The notes under the pieces: generated by a model | Seen by the model: the letters and a program-made list of their open reading frames with translations, nothing else | Databases searched by the model: none | Told to the model about the DNA's origin: nothing | Assembly (NCBI RefSeq): GCF_900100315.1 | Contig: NZ_FNFF01000003.1 | Span: forward strand, 1-64,000 | DNA length: 64,000 nt | Direction: 5' to 3' | Source of the DNA: Streptomyces indicus | GTDB lineage: Bacteria; Actinomycetota; Actinomycetes; Streptomycetales; Streptomycetaceae | Program-made: the position numbers and the translations under genes | Shown here: piece by piece, positions 9,182 through 20,999 of the stretch | Layout of the letters: every line of letters begins with the position of its first letter | How positions within the stretch are numbered: the first letter of the stretch is position 1

Positions 9182-9754
9182 CTACGCGTACCGCCCCTCG
9201 AACCATGCCGCCGCCGCGACCGTATGGAGCGGGAAGCCCAGGCCGGCGGGGGCGCGGAGAATCGAGCGGGCCGACGTCTCGGCCGTCGGGACGAACGGCG
9301 GGAGTTCGGCGGCAGGGCGCGGCGGCAGCACACCGAAGAGCAGGAGGTGGCCGTCCGGGGAGCTCAGGGCGTCGGCGAGGCGGACGTCGCGGTCGTCGCC
9401 CTCGATGCCGGTCTCCTCGTGCAACTCCCGTACCAGCGCGCGCCGCCAGTCCTCGTCGTGGTCCACGAAGCCGCCAGGCAGCGCGAGTTGACCGCGGGCC
9501 GGCTCGATGGCGCGCGTGACGACGAGGAGGCCCATGCCCTCCGTGTCGTGGACGGGTTGCAGGGCGACCGCAACCGGAAGCGGATTGCGGTATGCCACAT
9601 CGCCGCAGACCGCGCAGGTGCGCGGCCATCCGGAGAGGTCTGCATAGGGAGCGCCGCAGGTCGAACAGTGGCTGTTCTTCGCGGACTTGGCGGGGGAGGG
9701 TACAGGCTCGGACACGGGCGGGACTGTAGCGGATCGCCGACACGCCCTGCGCAT
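9182..9754 (-). CDS. Nudix hydrolase with N-terminal zinc ribbon
   Basis: 190 aa at most. Residues around 30-53 carry two CxxC pairs (CSTCG and CAVCG), a zinc ribbon as in NADH pyrophosphatase-type Nudix proteins, followed by a complete Nudix box: G-x5-E-x7-RELHEETGI. It should hydrolyse a nucleoside diphosphate linked to another moiety; the compound is not predictable. Start could be ATG 9754 or GTG 9715; neither has a clear ribosome site. The GNAT gene follows 23 bp downstream on the same strand. Confidence 0.88.
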   Translation of the reverse strand: MRRACRRSATVPPVSEPVPSPAKSAKNSHCSTCGAPYADLSGWPRTCAVCGDVAYRNPLPVAVALQPVHDTEGMGLLVVTRAIEPARGQLALPGGFVDHDEDWRRALVRELHEETGIEGDDRDVRLADALSSPDGHLLLFGVLPPRPAAELPPFVPTAETSARSILRAPAGLGFPLHTVAAAAWFEGRYA

Positions 9755-9877
9755 CCCCCACCCGTACGCCGCTCGCGAGCGGTGCGCCGGCCCTTGCCCT
9801 CACGTCCCGCCGTTCCGGCGCGCCGCGGGGGACGCACCCTTCCCAGCCGCCCCGTCCGCCTGGTAGACGGAGTGGCC

Positions 9878-10693
9878 ATGACTCGTCTTCCGCGTACCCG
9901 CGCCCTGTGGCGCGCCCTTGCCGTCGCCGCCGCCGCGCTGCTCACCGCGACGGCCGCACCCGTCACCGCGGGCGCGAAGCCGGAGCCCAAGGCGCCCGAG
10001 GAGTTCGTGGCGCTCGACCGGGTGGACCCGACGATCCTGCACGAGATGCGCTACACGACCGCGCACAACTTCGTCGGCGAGCGGATCGACGGCTACCGGC
10101 AGCCGGTCTGCATCCTCACCAAGCCGGCCGCGCTGGCCCTGCACAAAGCGCAGCGCAAGCTGCTACGGCAGGGCTACTCGCTCAAGGTGTACGACTGCTA
10201 CCGGCCGCAGCGGGCCGTGGACCACTTCGTCCGGTGGGCCGAGGATCTCAGCGACGAGCGGATGAAGGCGGAGTTCTATCCGAAGGTGGACAAGTCCCGG
10301 CTGTTCGCGGACGGTTACATCGCCGAGAAGTCCGGGCACAGCCGTGGCTCGACGGTTGACCTCACGCTGGTGAAGCTGCCGGCCCGGCCCACGCGCCCGT
10401 ACGTGCCGGGCGAGCCGCTCGTGCCGTGCTACGCACCGCAGGACGAGCGCTTCCCCGACAGCTCGGTGGACATGGGCACGGGATACGACTGCTTCGACAC
10501 GCTGTCGCACACGGACGATCCGCGGATCACCGGCGAGCAGCGGGCCAACCGGGATCTACTGCGGGGGACGCTGAGCGAGCTGGGGTTCGTCAATCTGCCT
10601 GAGGAGTGGTGGCACTTCACCTACAAGCCCGAGCCGTTCCCCGACACCTACTTCGACTTTCCGGTGAGCCGGAGGTCGGTGGGCGGGCGGTAG
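9878..10693 (+). CDS. secreted D-alanyl-D-alanine dipeptidase (VanX/M15D family)
   Basis: 271 aa with a clear Sec signal peptide (RTRALWRALAVAAAALLTATAAPVTAGA, cleavage near residue 32). The zinc-peptidase motif SGHSRGSTVD supplies the first His and Asp ligands and EWWHFTY supplies the catalytic Glu and the last His, as in VanX and DdpX. It should act outside the membrane on D-Ala-D-Ala released from peptidoglycan. No vanHA, vanRS or Ddp transporter genes lie nearby, so this is more likely a wall-recycling enzyme than a resistance cassette. Start ATG 9878 with GGAGTGG upstream. Confidence 0.9.
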   Translation: MTRLPRTRALWRALAVAAAALLTATAAPVTAGAKPEPKAPEEFVALDRVDPTILHEMRYTTAHNFVGERIDGYRQPVCILTKPAALALHKAQRKLLRQGYSLKVYDCYRPQRAVDHFVRWAEDLSDERMKAEFYPKVDKSRLFADGYIAEKSGHSRGSTVDLTLVKLPARPTRPYVPGEPLVPCYAPQDERFPDSSVDMGTGYDCFDTLSHTDDPRITGEQRANRDLLRGTLSELGFVNLPEEWWHFTYKPEPFPDTYFDFPVSRRSVGGR

Positions 10694-10745
10694 GGCCCGC
10701 CCGTACGGCAGAAGTCGGCGAGTGGGCAGCAGCCCGATCGGCGAA

Positions 10746-10780
10746 GGCGGCCAGGACCACCCCCGTGGGTCCTGGCCGCC
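10746..10780 (+). terminator. rho-independent hairpin after the VanX-like gene
   Basis: Perfect 13-bp stem, 10746-10758 paired with 10768-10780 (ggcggccaggacc / ggtcctggccgcc), loop of 9. There is no U-tract, as is common in Streptomyces. It lies 52 bp after the stop of the dipeptidase gene. Confidence 0.65.
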
Positions 10781-10958
10781 GGCCGTGGTGAGGCGGGGTG
10801 CCCGCCATGCCGTCGTGCGCGTGGCGGTGTTGGCCTCACCTCTTCCCAGACGCAGGCGACGCGGCTTCGGTTCTCCGATGTCGAGGCGTTCCGTGGTGGG
10901 CGTCACGGGCGCCAAGTGATCCCGATGCCTTACGGGCTTCCGTTCTCCGTGGCACACT

Positions 10959-10975
10959 TCTGACGTTCCGTCAGA
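10959..10975. promoter_or_regulatory. perfect palindrome, probable TetR-family operator
   Basis: TCTGACG-TTC-CGTCAGA is a perfect inverted repeat 20 bp upstream of the TTG start of the DUF35 gene. The symmetry and length fit a TetR-family operator; similar TGACG-N3-CGTCA sites precede acyl-CoA metabolism operons in actinomycetes. No regulator gene is next to it, so a regulator encoded elsewhere is implied. The rest of the 302-bp gap (10694-10995) holds the hairpin at 10746 and no gene. Confidence 0.6.
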
Positions 10976-10995
10976 TCCGGTGCCGGGGAGGGGCC

Positions 10996-11439
10996 TTGAC
11001 TCGAACGCGTACGCCTGTGGTGGCCGACTGGTTCACCGGGGAGGGCGAGGAGTTCCGGCTGCTCGGGACGCGGTGTGCCGCGTGCAGTGCGGTGTTCTTC
11101 CCCCGTGAGGACGGCTTCTGCCGCAATCCCGGGTGCGGGGGCGGTGAGCTCGTCGAGGTGCCGCTGTCCCGGCGCGGGCGCGTCTGGTCCTACACGGACG
11201 GGCGGTACCGGCCGCCGCTCCCCTACGTGTCCGATCCGGACGTCGCGTGGGAGCCGTACACGCTGCTCGCCGTGGAGCTGGAGGCCGAGCGGATGGTGGT
11301 GCTCGGGCAGGCGCCGCCGGGTGTGACGGCGGCCGATGTGGAGGTCGGCATGGAGGTCGAGGTCGTGCCCGGGGTGTTGAACGAGGACGCGGAGACGGTG
11401 TGGACCACTTGGCACTTCAGGCCGGTGAGCGCGCGATGA
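10996..11439 (+). CDS. DUF35 OB-fold protein with zinc ribbon
   Basis: 147 aa. The N-terminal rubredoxin-like zinc ribbon has CAAC (around residue 26) and CRNPGC (around 40), followed by an OB-fold (RGRVWSYTDGRYRPP ... YTLLAVELEAERMVVLGQ). DUF35 proteins pair with thiolases and supply an acyl-CoA-binding subunit, as in Ltp2-ChsH2 or BbsA-BbsB. The TTG at 10996 is preferred because GGAG lies 5 bases upstream; an in-frame GTG soon after is possible. The stop overlaps the thiolase start as ATGA, so the two are translationally coupled. Confidence 0.82.
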   Translation: MTRTRTPVVADWFTGEGEEFRLLGTRCAACSAVFFPREDGFCRNPGCGGGELVEVPLSRRGRVWSYTDGRYRPPLPYVSDPDVAWEPYTLLAVELEAERMVVLGQAPPGVTAADVEVGMEVEVVPGVLNEDAETVWTTWHFRPVSAR

Positions 11440-12626
11440 GCCGGGATGTGGCGGTCCTCGGGGCCGGGATGCACGCGTGGGGCAAGTGGGGGCGCAGCTT
11501 CGTCGAGTACGGAACGGTGGCCGCGCGCAAGGCACTTGAGGACGCCGGTGTCGACTGGCGCGACGTGCAGTCGATCGTCGGGGCCGACACCGTGCGGGGC
11601 GGCTATCCCGGGTATGTGGCCGGTGCGACCTTCGCGAAGGCGCTCGGGTGGCAGGGTGCGCGCGTGACGAGCGTGTACGCGGCCTGCGCCTCGGGCGCTC
11701 AGGCGATCAGCACCGCGCGGACCCAGATCCTTGCGGGGCTGGCCGATGTGGTGCTCGTGGTCGGTGCCGACGCCGCGCCGAAGGGGTTCTTCCGGCCCGC
11801 CGGCGGCGACCGTCCGGACGACCCCGATTGGCTGCGGTTCCGCGTGCTCGGTGCCACCAACCCCGCGTACTTCGGCCTCTACGCCCGCCGCCGCATGGCG
11901 GTGCACGGGGACACGCTGGAGGACTTCGCCCAGGTGAAGGTGAAGAACGCGGCCTCCGGCGCGCTCAACCCGTATGCCCGCTACCGCAAGACCGTGACCG
12001 CGGAGGAGGTCGCTGCCTCGGCGGTCGTGGCCGATCCGCTGCGGCTGCTCGACATCTGCGCCACCTCCGACGGTGCCGCGGCGCTGGTCCTGTCGAGCTT
12101 GGAGTTCGCCCGGCGGCACGGGCACGCCGATCCCGTACGGATCCGGGCGGTGTCGACCGTGACGCCGCAGTACCCGCAGACCGTGCTCGACCTGCCGGAC
12201 ATCGCCACCGACTCGGCGGCGGCCGTCGCACCGCCCGCGCGCGGCTTCCGTGCGTCGATCGCGCATGCCGCGTACGAGGAGGCCGGGATCGGGCCCGAGG
12301 AGCTCTCGCTGGCCGAGGTGTACGACCTGTCCACGGCCCTTGAGTTGCAGTGGTACGAGGACCTCGGGCTGTGCGGCGAAGGCGAGGGGGCCAAGTTGCT
12401 GCGCGAGGGCGCCACGTCGCCTGGCGGGCGGGTGCCGGTCAACTCCAGTGGCGGGCTTGCCTCGTTCGGCGAGGCGGTGCCCGCGCAGGCCATCGCGCAG
12501 GTCTGCGAGCTGACCTGGCAGTTGCGCGGGGCGGCGGGTGAGCGTCAGGTGGCCGGGGCGCGGGTCGGCATCACCGCGAACCAGGGCTTGTTCGGCCACG
12601 GTTCGGCTGTGGTGGCGGTGCGGTAG
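11436..12626 (+). CDS. SCP2-type thiolase / lipid-transfer protein family
   Basis: 396 aa thiolase-fold protein. The nucleophilic Cys sits in VYAACASGAQAI (about residue 88) and the conserved C-terminal NQGLFGHGSAV supplies the catalytic His. The second active-site cysteine of true degradative thiolases is not evident, which fits the SCP-x/Ltp2 subfamily that carries out thiolase or retro-aldol cleavage of branched or steroid-like acyl-CoAs together with a DUF35 subunit. ATGA overlap with the upstream gene. Substrate is unknown, and no other beta-oxidation genes are adjacent. Confidence 0.85.
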   Translation: MSRDVAVLGAGMHAWGKWGRSFVEYGTVAARKALEDAGVDWRDVQSIVGADTVRGGYPGYVAGATFAKALGWQGARVTSVYAACASGAQAISTARTQILAGLADVVLVVGADAAPKGFFRPAGGDRPDDPDWLRFRVLGATNPAYFGLYARRRMAVHGDTLEDFAQVKVKNAASGALNPYARYRKTVTAEEVAASAVVADPLRLLDICATSDGAAALVLSSLEFARRHGHADPVRIRAVSTVTPQYPQTVLDLPDIATDSAAAVAPPARGFRASIAHAAYEEAGIGPEELSLAEVYDLSTALELQWYEDLGLCGEGEGAKLLREGATSPGGRVPVNSSGGLASFGEAVPAQAIAQVCELTWQLRGAAGERQVAGARVGITANQGLFGHGSAVVAVR

Positions 12627-12639
12627 GCCGCAGGCGACA

Positions 12640-12775
12640 TACGGGCGCGGCGGGCGCCAGACGTACAGACGCGGCTGGCGCCAGACGTACGGACGCGGCT
12701 GGCGTCAGACGTGCGGACCCTGCGGGTACAGACGTACGGGCGCGGCGGGCGCCAGACGTACGGGACGCGGGGGCC
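12640..12775 (+). repeat. 24-bp tandem repeat array, about five imperfect copies
   Basis: Starting 14 bp after the thiolase stop, a unit of the form acgcggctggcgccagacgt with a 4-base linker is repeated about five times with a 24-bp period, the last copies decaying. It could be translated in one frame as TYGRGWRQ repeats, but it follows a stop codon and has no start or ribosome site. Each unit contains GGCGCC-type dyads, so it could also form stacked hairpins and act as a terminator of the thiolase operon. Confidence 0.7.
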
Positions 12776-12859
12776 GGGAAGTTCCGGCCGGCCTCCACTC
12801 CCCCGCACACGGCCTCCCGAAACCGGCGGAAGGGGTCCATTCCCTTCCCGTCCGCGACC

Positions 12860-12972
12860 TTGACGCTCCCTCGGGCGCGGTGAACACTTCCCGGTGTCAG
12901 TCGGCATCGCCGCCCCAAGATGTCAAGGCGCCTTCAGGGCTTCTCCCTGGCCGTTTTCAGGGCTGCTCCCTG
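12860..12972 (+). promoter_or_regulatory. glpF upstream region with two CAGGG-N5-CCCTG inverted repeats
   Basis: The 506-bp gap 12627-13132 holds the repeat array and then the glpF leader. TTGACG at 12860-12865 is a possible -35 box (17 bp to AACACT, a weak -10). Two identical inverted repeats, CAGGG-CTTCT-CCCTG (12935-12949) and CAGGG-CTGCT-CCCTG (12958-12972), lie 23 bp apart, about two helical turns. That phasing suggests a dimeric regulator binding twice, for example a GylR-like IclR protein, though no such gene is adjacent. Confidence 0.4.
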
Positions 12973-13132
12973 GTCACAAGGCTTCTCCCCCACGGGCGAT
13001 TCGGCTGCGACGGCACGCTCGTCACGGACGCCGGGCGGGGCGGACTCCCCTGCCTTCGGCGCAGCAGTGGGAACCGCACCCTGCACGGAGGACCGGGGCG
13101 CCAGGCTCCGGGCCAGGGCCAAGGGAGCCGCC

Positions 13133-13861
13133 ATGTACTCGAATGGGGACGTCTTCGTCGGTGAGATCATCGGCACCGCGATTCTGATTCTTTTCGGCGC
13201 CGGCGTGTGCGCCGCCGTCACGCTCAACCACTCCAAGGCGAAGGCCGCCGGGTGGGTCGTCATCGCCTTCGGCTGGGGATTCGGTGTGCTCGCGGGCGCG
13301 TACACCGCCGCACCGCTGTCGGGCGGTCACCTCAACCCCGCGGTCACGCTCGGCATCGCCATCGACACCGGTGACTGGGACCAGGTTCACCTGTACATCC
13401 TGGGCCAGATGATCGGCGCCATCCTGGGTGCCGTGCTGTGCTGGCTGGTGTACTACGCGCAGTTCCAGGCCAACGCCGACAAGGAGGCCTCGCAGCCCAC
13501 GCTCGGCATCTTCTCGACGGGGCCGGAGATCCGTAACCCCGTGGCGAACGTTGTCACCGAGGTCATCGCGACCATCGGTCTGGTGCTGCCGATTCTGGCG
13601 TTCGGCCTGACCAAGGGGCTCGGCACCTCCGGTACGCAGGTCCTGATCGTCTCGTTCCTCGTCGTCGGCATCGGTCTCTCGCTCGGCGGGCCGACGGGAT
13701 ACGCCATCAACCCCGCGCGCGACCTGGGCCCGCGCATCGCCCACGCGTTCCTTCCGATCCCCAACAAGGGCGGTTCGGACTGGGGTTACGCCTGGGTGCC
13801 GGTGGTCGGCCCGCTGATCGGCGGTGCGCTGGCCGGGCTCATCTTCAACGCAGCGTTCTGA
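13133..13861 (+). CDS. glpF: glycerol uptake facilitator (aquaglyceroporin)
   Basis: 242 aa MIP-family channel with six membrane segments. Both NPA boxes are present: HLNPAVTLG in the first half and [10 protein letters not shown] in the second; the Asp after the second NPAR is the mark of glycerol facilitators as opposed to water-only channels. ATG 13133 has GGGAG 6 bases upstream; the frame is open further left but without start signals. glpK follows after 37 bp. Unlike the S. coelicolor gyl operon there is no adjacent glpD or gylR. Confidence 0.93.
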   Translation: MYSNGDVFVGEIIGTAILILFGAGVCAAVTLNHSKAKAAGWVVIAFGWGFGVLAGAYTAAPLSGGHLNPAVTLGIAIDTGDWDQVHLYILGQMIGAILGAVLCWLVYYAQFQANADKEASQPTLGIFSTGPEIRNPVANVVTEVIATIGLVLPILAFGLTKGLGTSGTQVLIVSFLVVGIGLSLGGPTGYAINPARDLGPRIAHAFLPIPNKGGSDWGYAWVPVVGPLIGGALAGLIFNAAF

Positions 13862-13898
13862 GCAGCCTTCTGAAGCAGCTTTCCGAAAAGGGGAACCC

Positions 13899-15413
13899 AT
13901 GCCGGATCGTAAATACGTCGCGGCGATCGACCAGGGCACCACCTCGAGCCGCTGCATCATCTTCGACCAGGACGGCGCGATCGTCGCCGTCGACCAGCGC
14001 GAACACCGCCAGATCTTCCCGAAGCCCGGCTGGGTGGAGCACGACGCGACCGAGATCTGGTCCAAGGTGCAGGCCGTGGTGGCCGGCGCGCTCGCGAAGG
14101 CGGGCCTGCGCGCGAGCGACCTGAGCGCGCTCGGCATCACCAACCAGCGGGAGACCACGGTCCTTTGGGACCGCGCCACCGGCAAGCCCGTGCACAACGC
14201 GATCGTGTGGCAGGACACCCGCACCTCCGCGCTGTGCAACGAACTCGGCGGCACGGACGGCCAGGACCGCTTCCGCGAGGCCACGGGCCTGCCGCTGGCC
14301 AGCTACTTCTCGGGGCCCAAGGCGGCCTGGCTGCTCGACAACGTGCCGGGCCTGCGGCAGCGGGCCGAGCGCGGCGAGATCGCCTTCGGCACCATCGACT
14401 CCTGGCTGATCTGGAACCTCACCGGCGGCACGGACGGCGGGGTGCACGTCACCGACGTCACCAACGCCGGCCGCACCATGCTGATGAACCTCGAGACGCT
14501 CCAGTGGGACACCTCGATCCTCTCGGCCATGAACGTGCCGCAGGACGTGCTCCCCGAGATCAAGTCCTCCGCCGAGGTGTACGGCACGGCGGTCGGGCAG
14601 CTCGCCGGGGTGCCGGTGGCCTCGGCGCTCGGCGACCAGCAGGCAGCGGTGTTCGGACAGGCCTGCTACGACACGGGCACGGCCAAGAACACGTACGGCA
14701 CGGGCAGCTTCCTGCTGCTCAACACCGGTAACCGGCCGGTGCCTTCGAAGAGCGGACTGCTCACCACGATGGGCTACCAGATCGGCGGCGAGGCTCCGGT
14801 CTACTGCCTGGAGGGCTCGATCGCGATCACCGGTGCGCTCGTGCAGTGGCTGCGCGACCAGCTCGGCATCATCCGCAGCGCGGACGAGATCGAGACGCTG
14901 GCGGCGAGCGTGGAGGACAACGGCGGCGCGTACATCGTGCCCGCCTTCTCCGGCCTTTTCGCTCCGTACTGGCGTTCCGACGCACGGGGTGTGATCACGG
15001 GGCTGACGCGGTATGTCACCAAGGCGCACCTCGCACGTGCCGTGCTCGAAGCCACGAGCTGGCAGACGCGTGAGGTCGTGGACGCGATGTACCAGGACTC
15101 CGGGGTCCAGATCACCACGCTGAAGGTCGACGGCGGCATGACCAAGAACAATCTGCTGATGCAGCACCAGGCGGATGTGCTCGGTGTGCCCGTCGTGCGT
15201 CCGAAGGTCTCCGAGACCACCTGTCTGGGCGCGGCCTACGCGGCCGGGCTCGCCACGGGGGTGTGGAACGACCTGGACGAGCTCAAGGCGCACTGGCAGA
15301 AGGACGCGGAGTGGACTCCGCAGATGGCCGGTGAGGCGCGCGAGAAGGAGTACCACAACTGGCGCAAGGCCGTGGAGCGCAGCTTCGGCTGGCACGAGGA
15401 CGGCGAAGGCTGA
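13899..15413 (+). CDS. glpK: glycerol kinase
   Basis: 504 aa FGGY-family kinase that phosphorylates glycerol entering through GlpF to glycerol 3-phosphate. The N-terminal phosphate-binding motif DQGTTSSR is at 10-17, with the FGGY signatures further on ([26 protein letters not shown]). Start ATG 13899 has AAAGGGGAAC upstream. Cytosolic, same operon as glpF. The glycerol 3-phosphate dehydrogenase needed to finish the pathway is not in the window, though a glycerophosphodiesterase (glpQ) is at 56 kb. Confidence 0.95.
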   Translation: MPDRKYVAAIDQGTTSSRCIIFDQDGAIVAVDQREHRQIFPKPGWVEHDATEIWSKVQAVVAGALAKAGLRASDLSALGITNQRETTVLWDRATGKPVHNAIVWQDTRTSALCNELGGTDGQDRFREATGLPLASYFSGPKAAWLLDNVPGLRQRAERGEIAFGTIDSWLIWNLTGGTDGGVHVTDVTNAGRTMLMNLETLQWDTSILSAMNVPQDVLPEIKSSAEVYGTAVGQLAGVPVASALGDQQAAVFGQACYDTGTAKNTYGTGSFLLLNTGNRPVPSKSGLLTTMGYQIGGEAPVYCLEGSIAITGALVQWLRDQLGIIRSADEIETLAASVEDNGGAYIVPAFSGLFAPYWRSDARGVITGLTRYVTKAHLARAVLEATSWQTREVVDAMYQDSGVQITTLKVDGGMTKNNLLMQHQADVLGVPVVRPKVSETTCLGAAYAAGLATGVWNDLDELKAHWQKDAEWTPQMAGEAREKEYHNWRKAVERSFGWHEDGEG

Positions 15414-15480
15414 GGACGCGGGCGGCCACGGTCCGTGCAGGCCGTGGCCCGAAGGTCTGAGACCGGCGGGTCTCGTCATA

Positions 15481-15520
15481 CGACGGCTCGCACCCCTGTC
15501 GGCGGGGGTGCGGGCCGTCG
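15481..15520. terminator. bidirectional hairpin between glpK and cvnD
   Basis: cgacggctcgcacccc (15481-15496) pairs with ggggtgcgggccgtcg (15505-15520) with one mismatch and a loop of 8. A smaller stem, GGCCACGG/CCGTGGCC, precedes it at about 15423-15448. The converging genes glpK and cvnD both end against this hairpin. Confidence 0.65.
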
Positions 15521-15551
15521 GTCTGCAGCGTCCTTCGTCGCTACGTCGTCG

Positions 15552-16157
15552 CTACGTCGCCGCGGGCTGGCGCGCCTCCGCCGCCTTCGTCATGGCGTGT
15601 TCGACCAGGCTGATCAGGACGGTCTTCGCGGACTCCCGCTTACGGGCGTCGCACAGCACGACCGGGACCTCTTCGTCGAGGTCGAGGGCCTGGCGGACCA
15701 TGTCGGCGGGGTAACGGGTCGCGCCCTCGAAGCAGTTGACGGCCATCATGAACGGTATGCCGCGCCGCTCGAAGTAGTCCACGGCCGCGAAGCAGTCCTC
15801 CAGGCGCCGCGTGTCGGCGAGGACGACCGCGCCGAGCGCGCCCTGCGCCAGTTCGTCCCAGAGGAACCAGAAGCGGTCCTGGCCCGGGGTGCCGAACAGG
15901 TAGAGCACCAGGTCGTCGCGGAGCGTGATGCGCCCGAAGTCCATGGCCACAGTGGTGGTGACCTTGCGCTCGACCCCGTTCAGGTCGTCGACCGGGCGGC
16001 CCGCCTCGCTGAGCAGCTCCTCGGTGCGCAGCGGCCGGATCTCGCTGACGGCTCCGACGAGGGTCGTCTTGCCCACGCCGAACCCGCCGGCCACGAGGAT
16101 CTTGAGCGTGACCGGTTCGACCGGGGGCTGTCGGTGCCCTGTGCGCCCGAGGACCAT
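15552..16157 (-). CDS. cvnD: conservon small GTPase, CvnD family
   Basis: 201 aa Ras-like GTP-binding protein of the Streptomyces conservons. The P-loop is G24-G-F-G-V-G-K30-T31, the switch II region is GTPGQDRF, and the rest follows the DUF/ATP_bind_1 fold. In other conservons CvnD works at the membrane with CvnA, B and C as a G-protein-like signalling unit. The start is ATG 16157 with AGGAG upstream; the open frame reaches back to 16277 without start signals. It is on the same strand as cvnABC but is separated from cvnC by the 3.8-kb oxoprolinase-like gene, with a further 186-bp gap that could hold its own promoter. Confidence 0.9.
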   Translation of the reverse strand: MVLGRTGHRQPPVEPVTLKILVAGGFGVGKTTLVGAVSEIRPLRTEELLSEAGRPVDDLNGVERKVTTTVAMDFGRITLRDDLVLYLFGTPGQDRFWFLWDELAQGALGAVVLADTRRLEDCFAAVDYFERRGIPFMMAVNCFEGATRYPADMVRQALDLDEEVPVVLCDARKRESAKTVLISLVEHAMTKAAEARQPAAT

Positions 16158-16343
16158 GTTCTCCACTCCTGATCGCCGGCTTGCCGGACCGTCCTTCGAT
16201 GAGCATCGGTCGGAACATCCTTTGCTCATACGGGAGTTCCGTACCCCGACTCTATCGGCGCGCGGCGCGCGGTTCACCGCGGGTGGGTGATCCTGTCCGC
16301 AACGGTTTCGCCGACGACCGCTTCCCGGTCGCGGAGCGGTCGT

Positions 16344-20102
<3,759 letters not shown>

Positions 20103-20153
20103 GTGGGCCTCCTCCGCGGTTCCCCTGCGGCGGCCCGACGTCCGGCATACGGG

Positions 20154-20549
20154 TCAGAGCGCGCGCAGTCCGGTGATCACGTCGCGAAGGATACTCTCGT
20201 CCGGCAGCTCGGCCGGGGGTACGGGCCGGGTGACATGGACCAGTTCGTCCTCCACCAGATCGCCGATGAGCACCCGTATGACACCCAGGGGAAGATCGAG
20301 CCCCGAGGCCAGCTCCGCCACGGACTGCGGGGCCTCCTGGCAGAGCTGGATGATGTCGACGTGCTCGGGCGAGAGGGTCTGGTCCGCCTCGGCGTCGTCG
20401 GCGTGCGGCTCGGGGACCACGAGGGCGATCAGATCGAGGCGGTGGCGTGCCGCGCCGGCGGTGCGGCCCCGCGTCATCGCGTAGGGGCGCACCACCGGGC
20501 CTGCGTCGTCGTCGTACCAGTGGGGGGTCGCGCTGCCGTCGTCGCTCAT
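20154..20549 (-). CDS. cvnC: conservon DUF742 protein, CvnC family
   Basis: 131 aa. DUF742 proteins are small winged-helix-like partners of CvnB and CvnD. Here the acidic N-terminus (WYDDDAGPVVRPYAMTRGRT) leads into the family core (QLCQEAPQSVAELASGLDLPLGVIRVLIGDL), which looks like a helix-turn-helix fold used for protein contact. Nine bases separate it from cvnB, so they are one operon. Confidence 0.93.
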   Translation of the reverse strand: MSDDGSATPHWYDDDAGPVVRPYAMTRGRTAGAARHRLDLIALVVPEPHADDAEADQTLSPEHVDIIQLCQEAPQSVAELASGLDLPLGVIRVLIGDLVEDELVHVTRPVPPAELPDESILRDVITGLRAL

Positions 20550-20558
20550 GCCCTCCTA

Positions 20559-20999
20559 CTACCCTCCCGAAGACAGATCGGTGCGTGGCGCGGTGCCCAG
20601 ATGTACGCCCACCCGCTTGACCAGGAGCGTCATCTCGTAGGCGACTTGGCCGACGTCGGAGTCGGCGTCGGACAGGACGGCGAGCGCGCTGCCGTCGCCC
20701 GCGGCGGTCACGAACAGGAACGCGTCGTCCAGCTCCACCACGGTCTGCCGGACCCGGCCGGCCTCGAAGTGCCGGCCCACGCCCTTGGCCAGGCTGTGGA
20801 AGCCGGAGGCGACGGCGGCCAGGTGCTCGCTGTCCTCCCGGGTGAGGTTCTGCGAGACGCCGGTCGGCAGGCCGTCGCTGGAGAGCACAAGTGCCTTGCG
20901 GATGCTGGCGACCCGGTCGACCAGATCGTCGAGAAGCCAGTTCAGCTCCCCGGACGAACGGAAGCCTGCGTGCTGCGCTCCGGTCCTCGGTGTGGTCAT
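20559..20999 (-). CDS. cvnB: conservon roadblock/LC7 protein, CvnB family
   Basis: 146 aa, a single roadblock/LC7 domain (LNWLLDDLVDRVASIRKALVLSSDGLPTG ... LLVKRVGVHLG). Such proteins act as regulators of small Ras-like GTPases, as MglB does for MglA, and here pair with CvnD. The start codon overlaps the cvnA stop as ATGA, so translation is coupled to the sensor. Confidence 0.94.
   Translation of the reverse strand: MTTPRTGAQHAGFRSSGELNWLLDDLVDRVASIRKALVLSSDGLPTGVSQNLTREDSEHLAAVASGFHSLAKGVGRHFEAGRVRQTVVELDDAFLFVTAAGDGSALAVLSDADSDVGQVAYEMTLLVKRVGVHLGTAPRTDLSSGG

Noticed and set aside
9878..10693. Vancomycin resistance gene cluster
   Set aside because: Only the VanX-like dipeptidase is present; it has a signal peptide and there is no vanH, vanA, vanR or vanS nearby.
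12538..13164. Open frame spanning the 24-bp repeat array as a repeat protein
   Set aside because: It starts inside the thiolase gene in another frame, has no ribosome site, and runs into the glpF leader.
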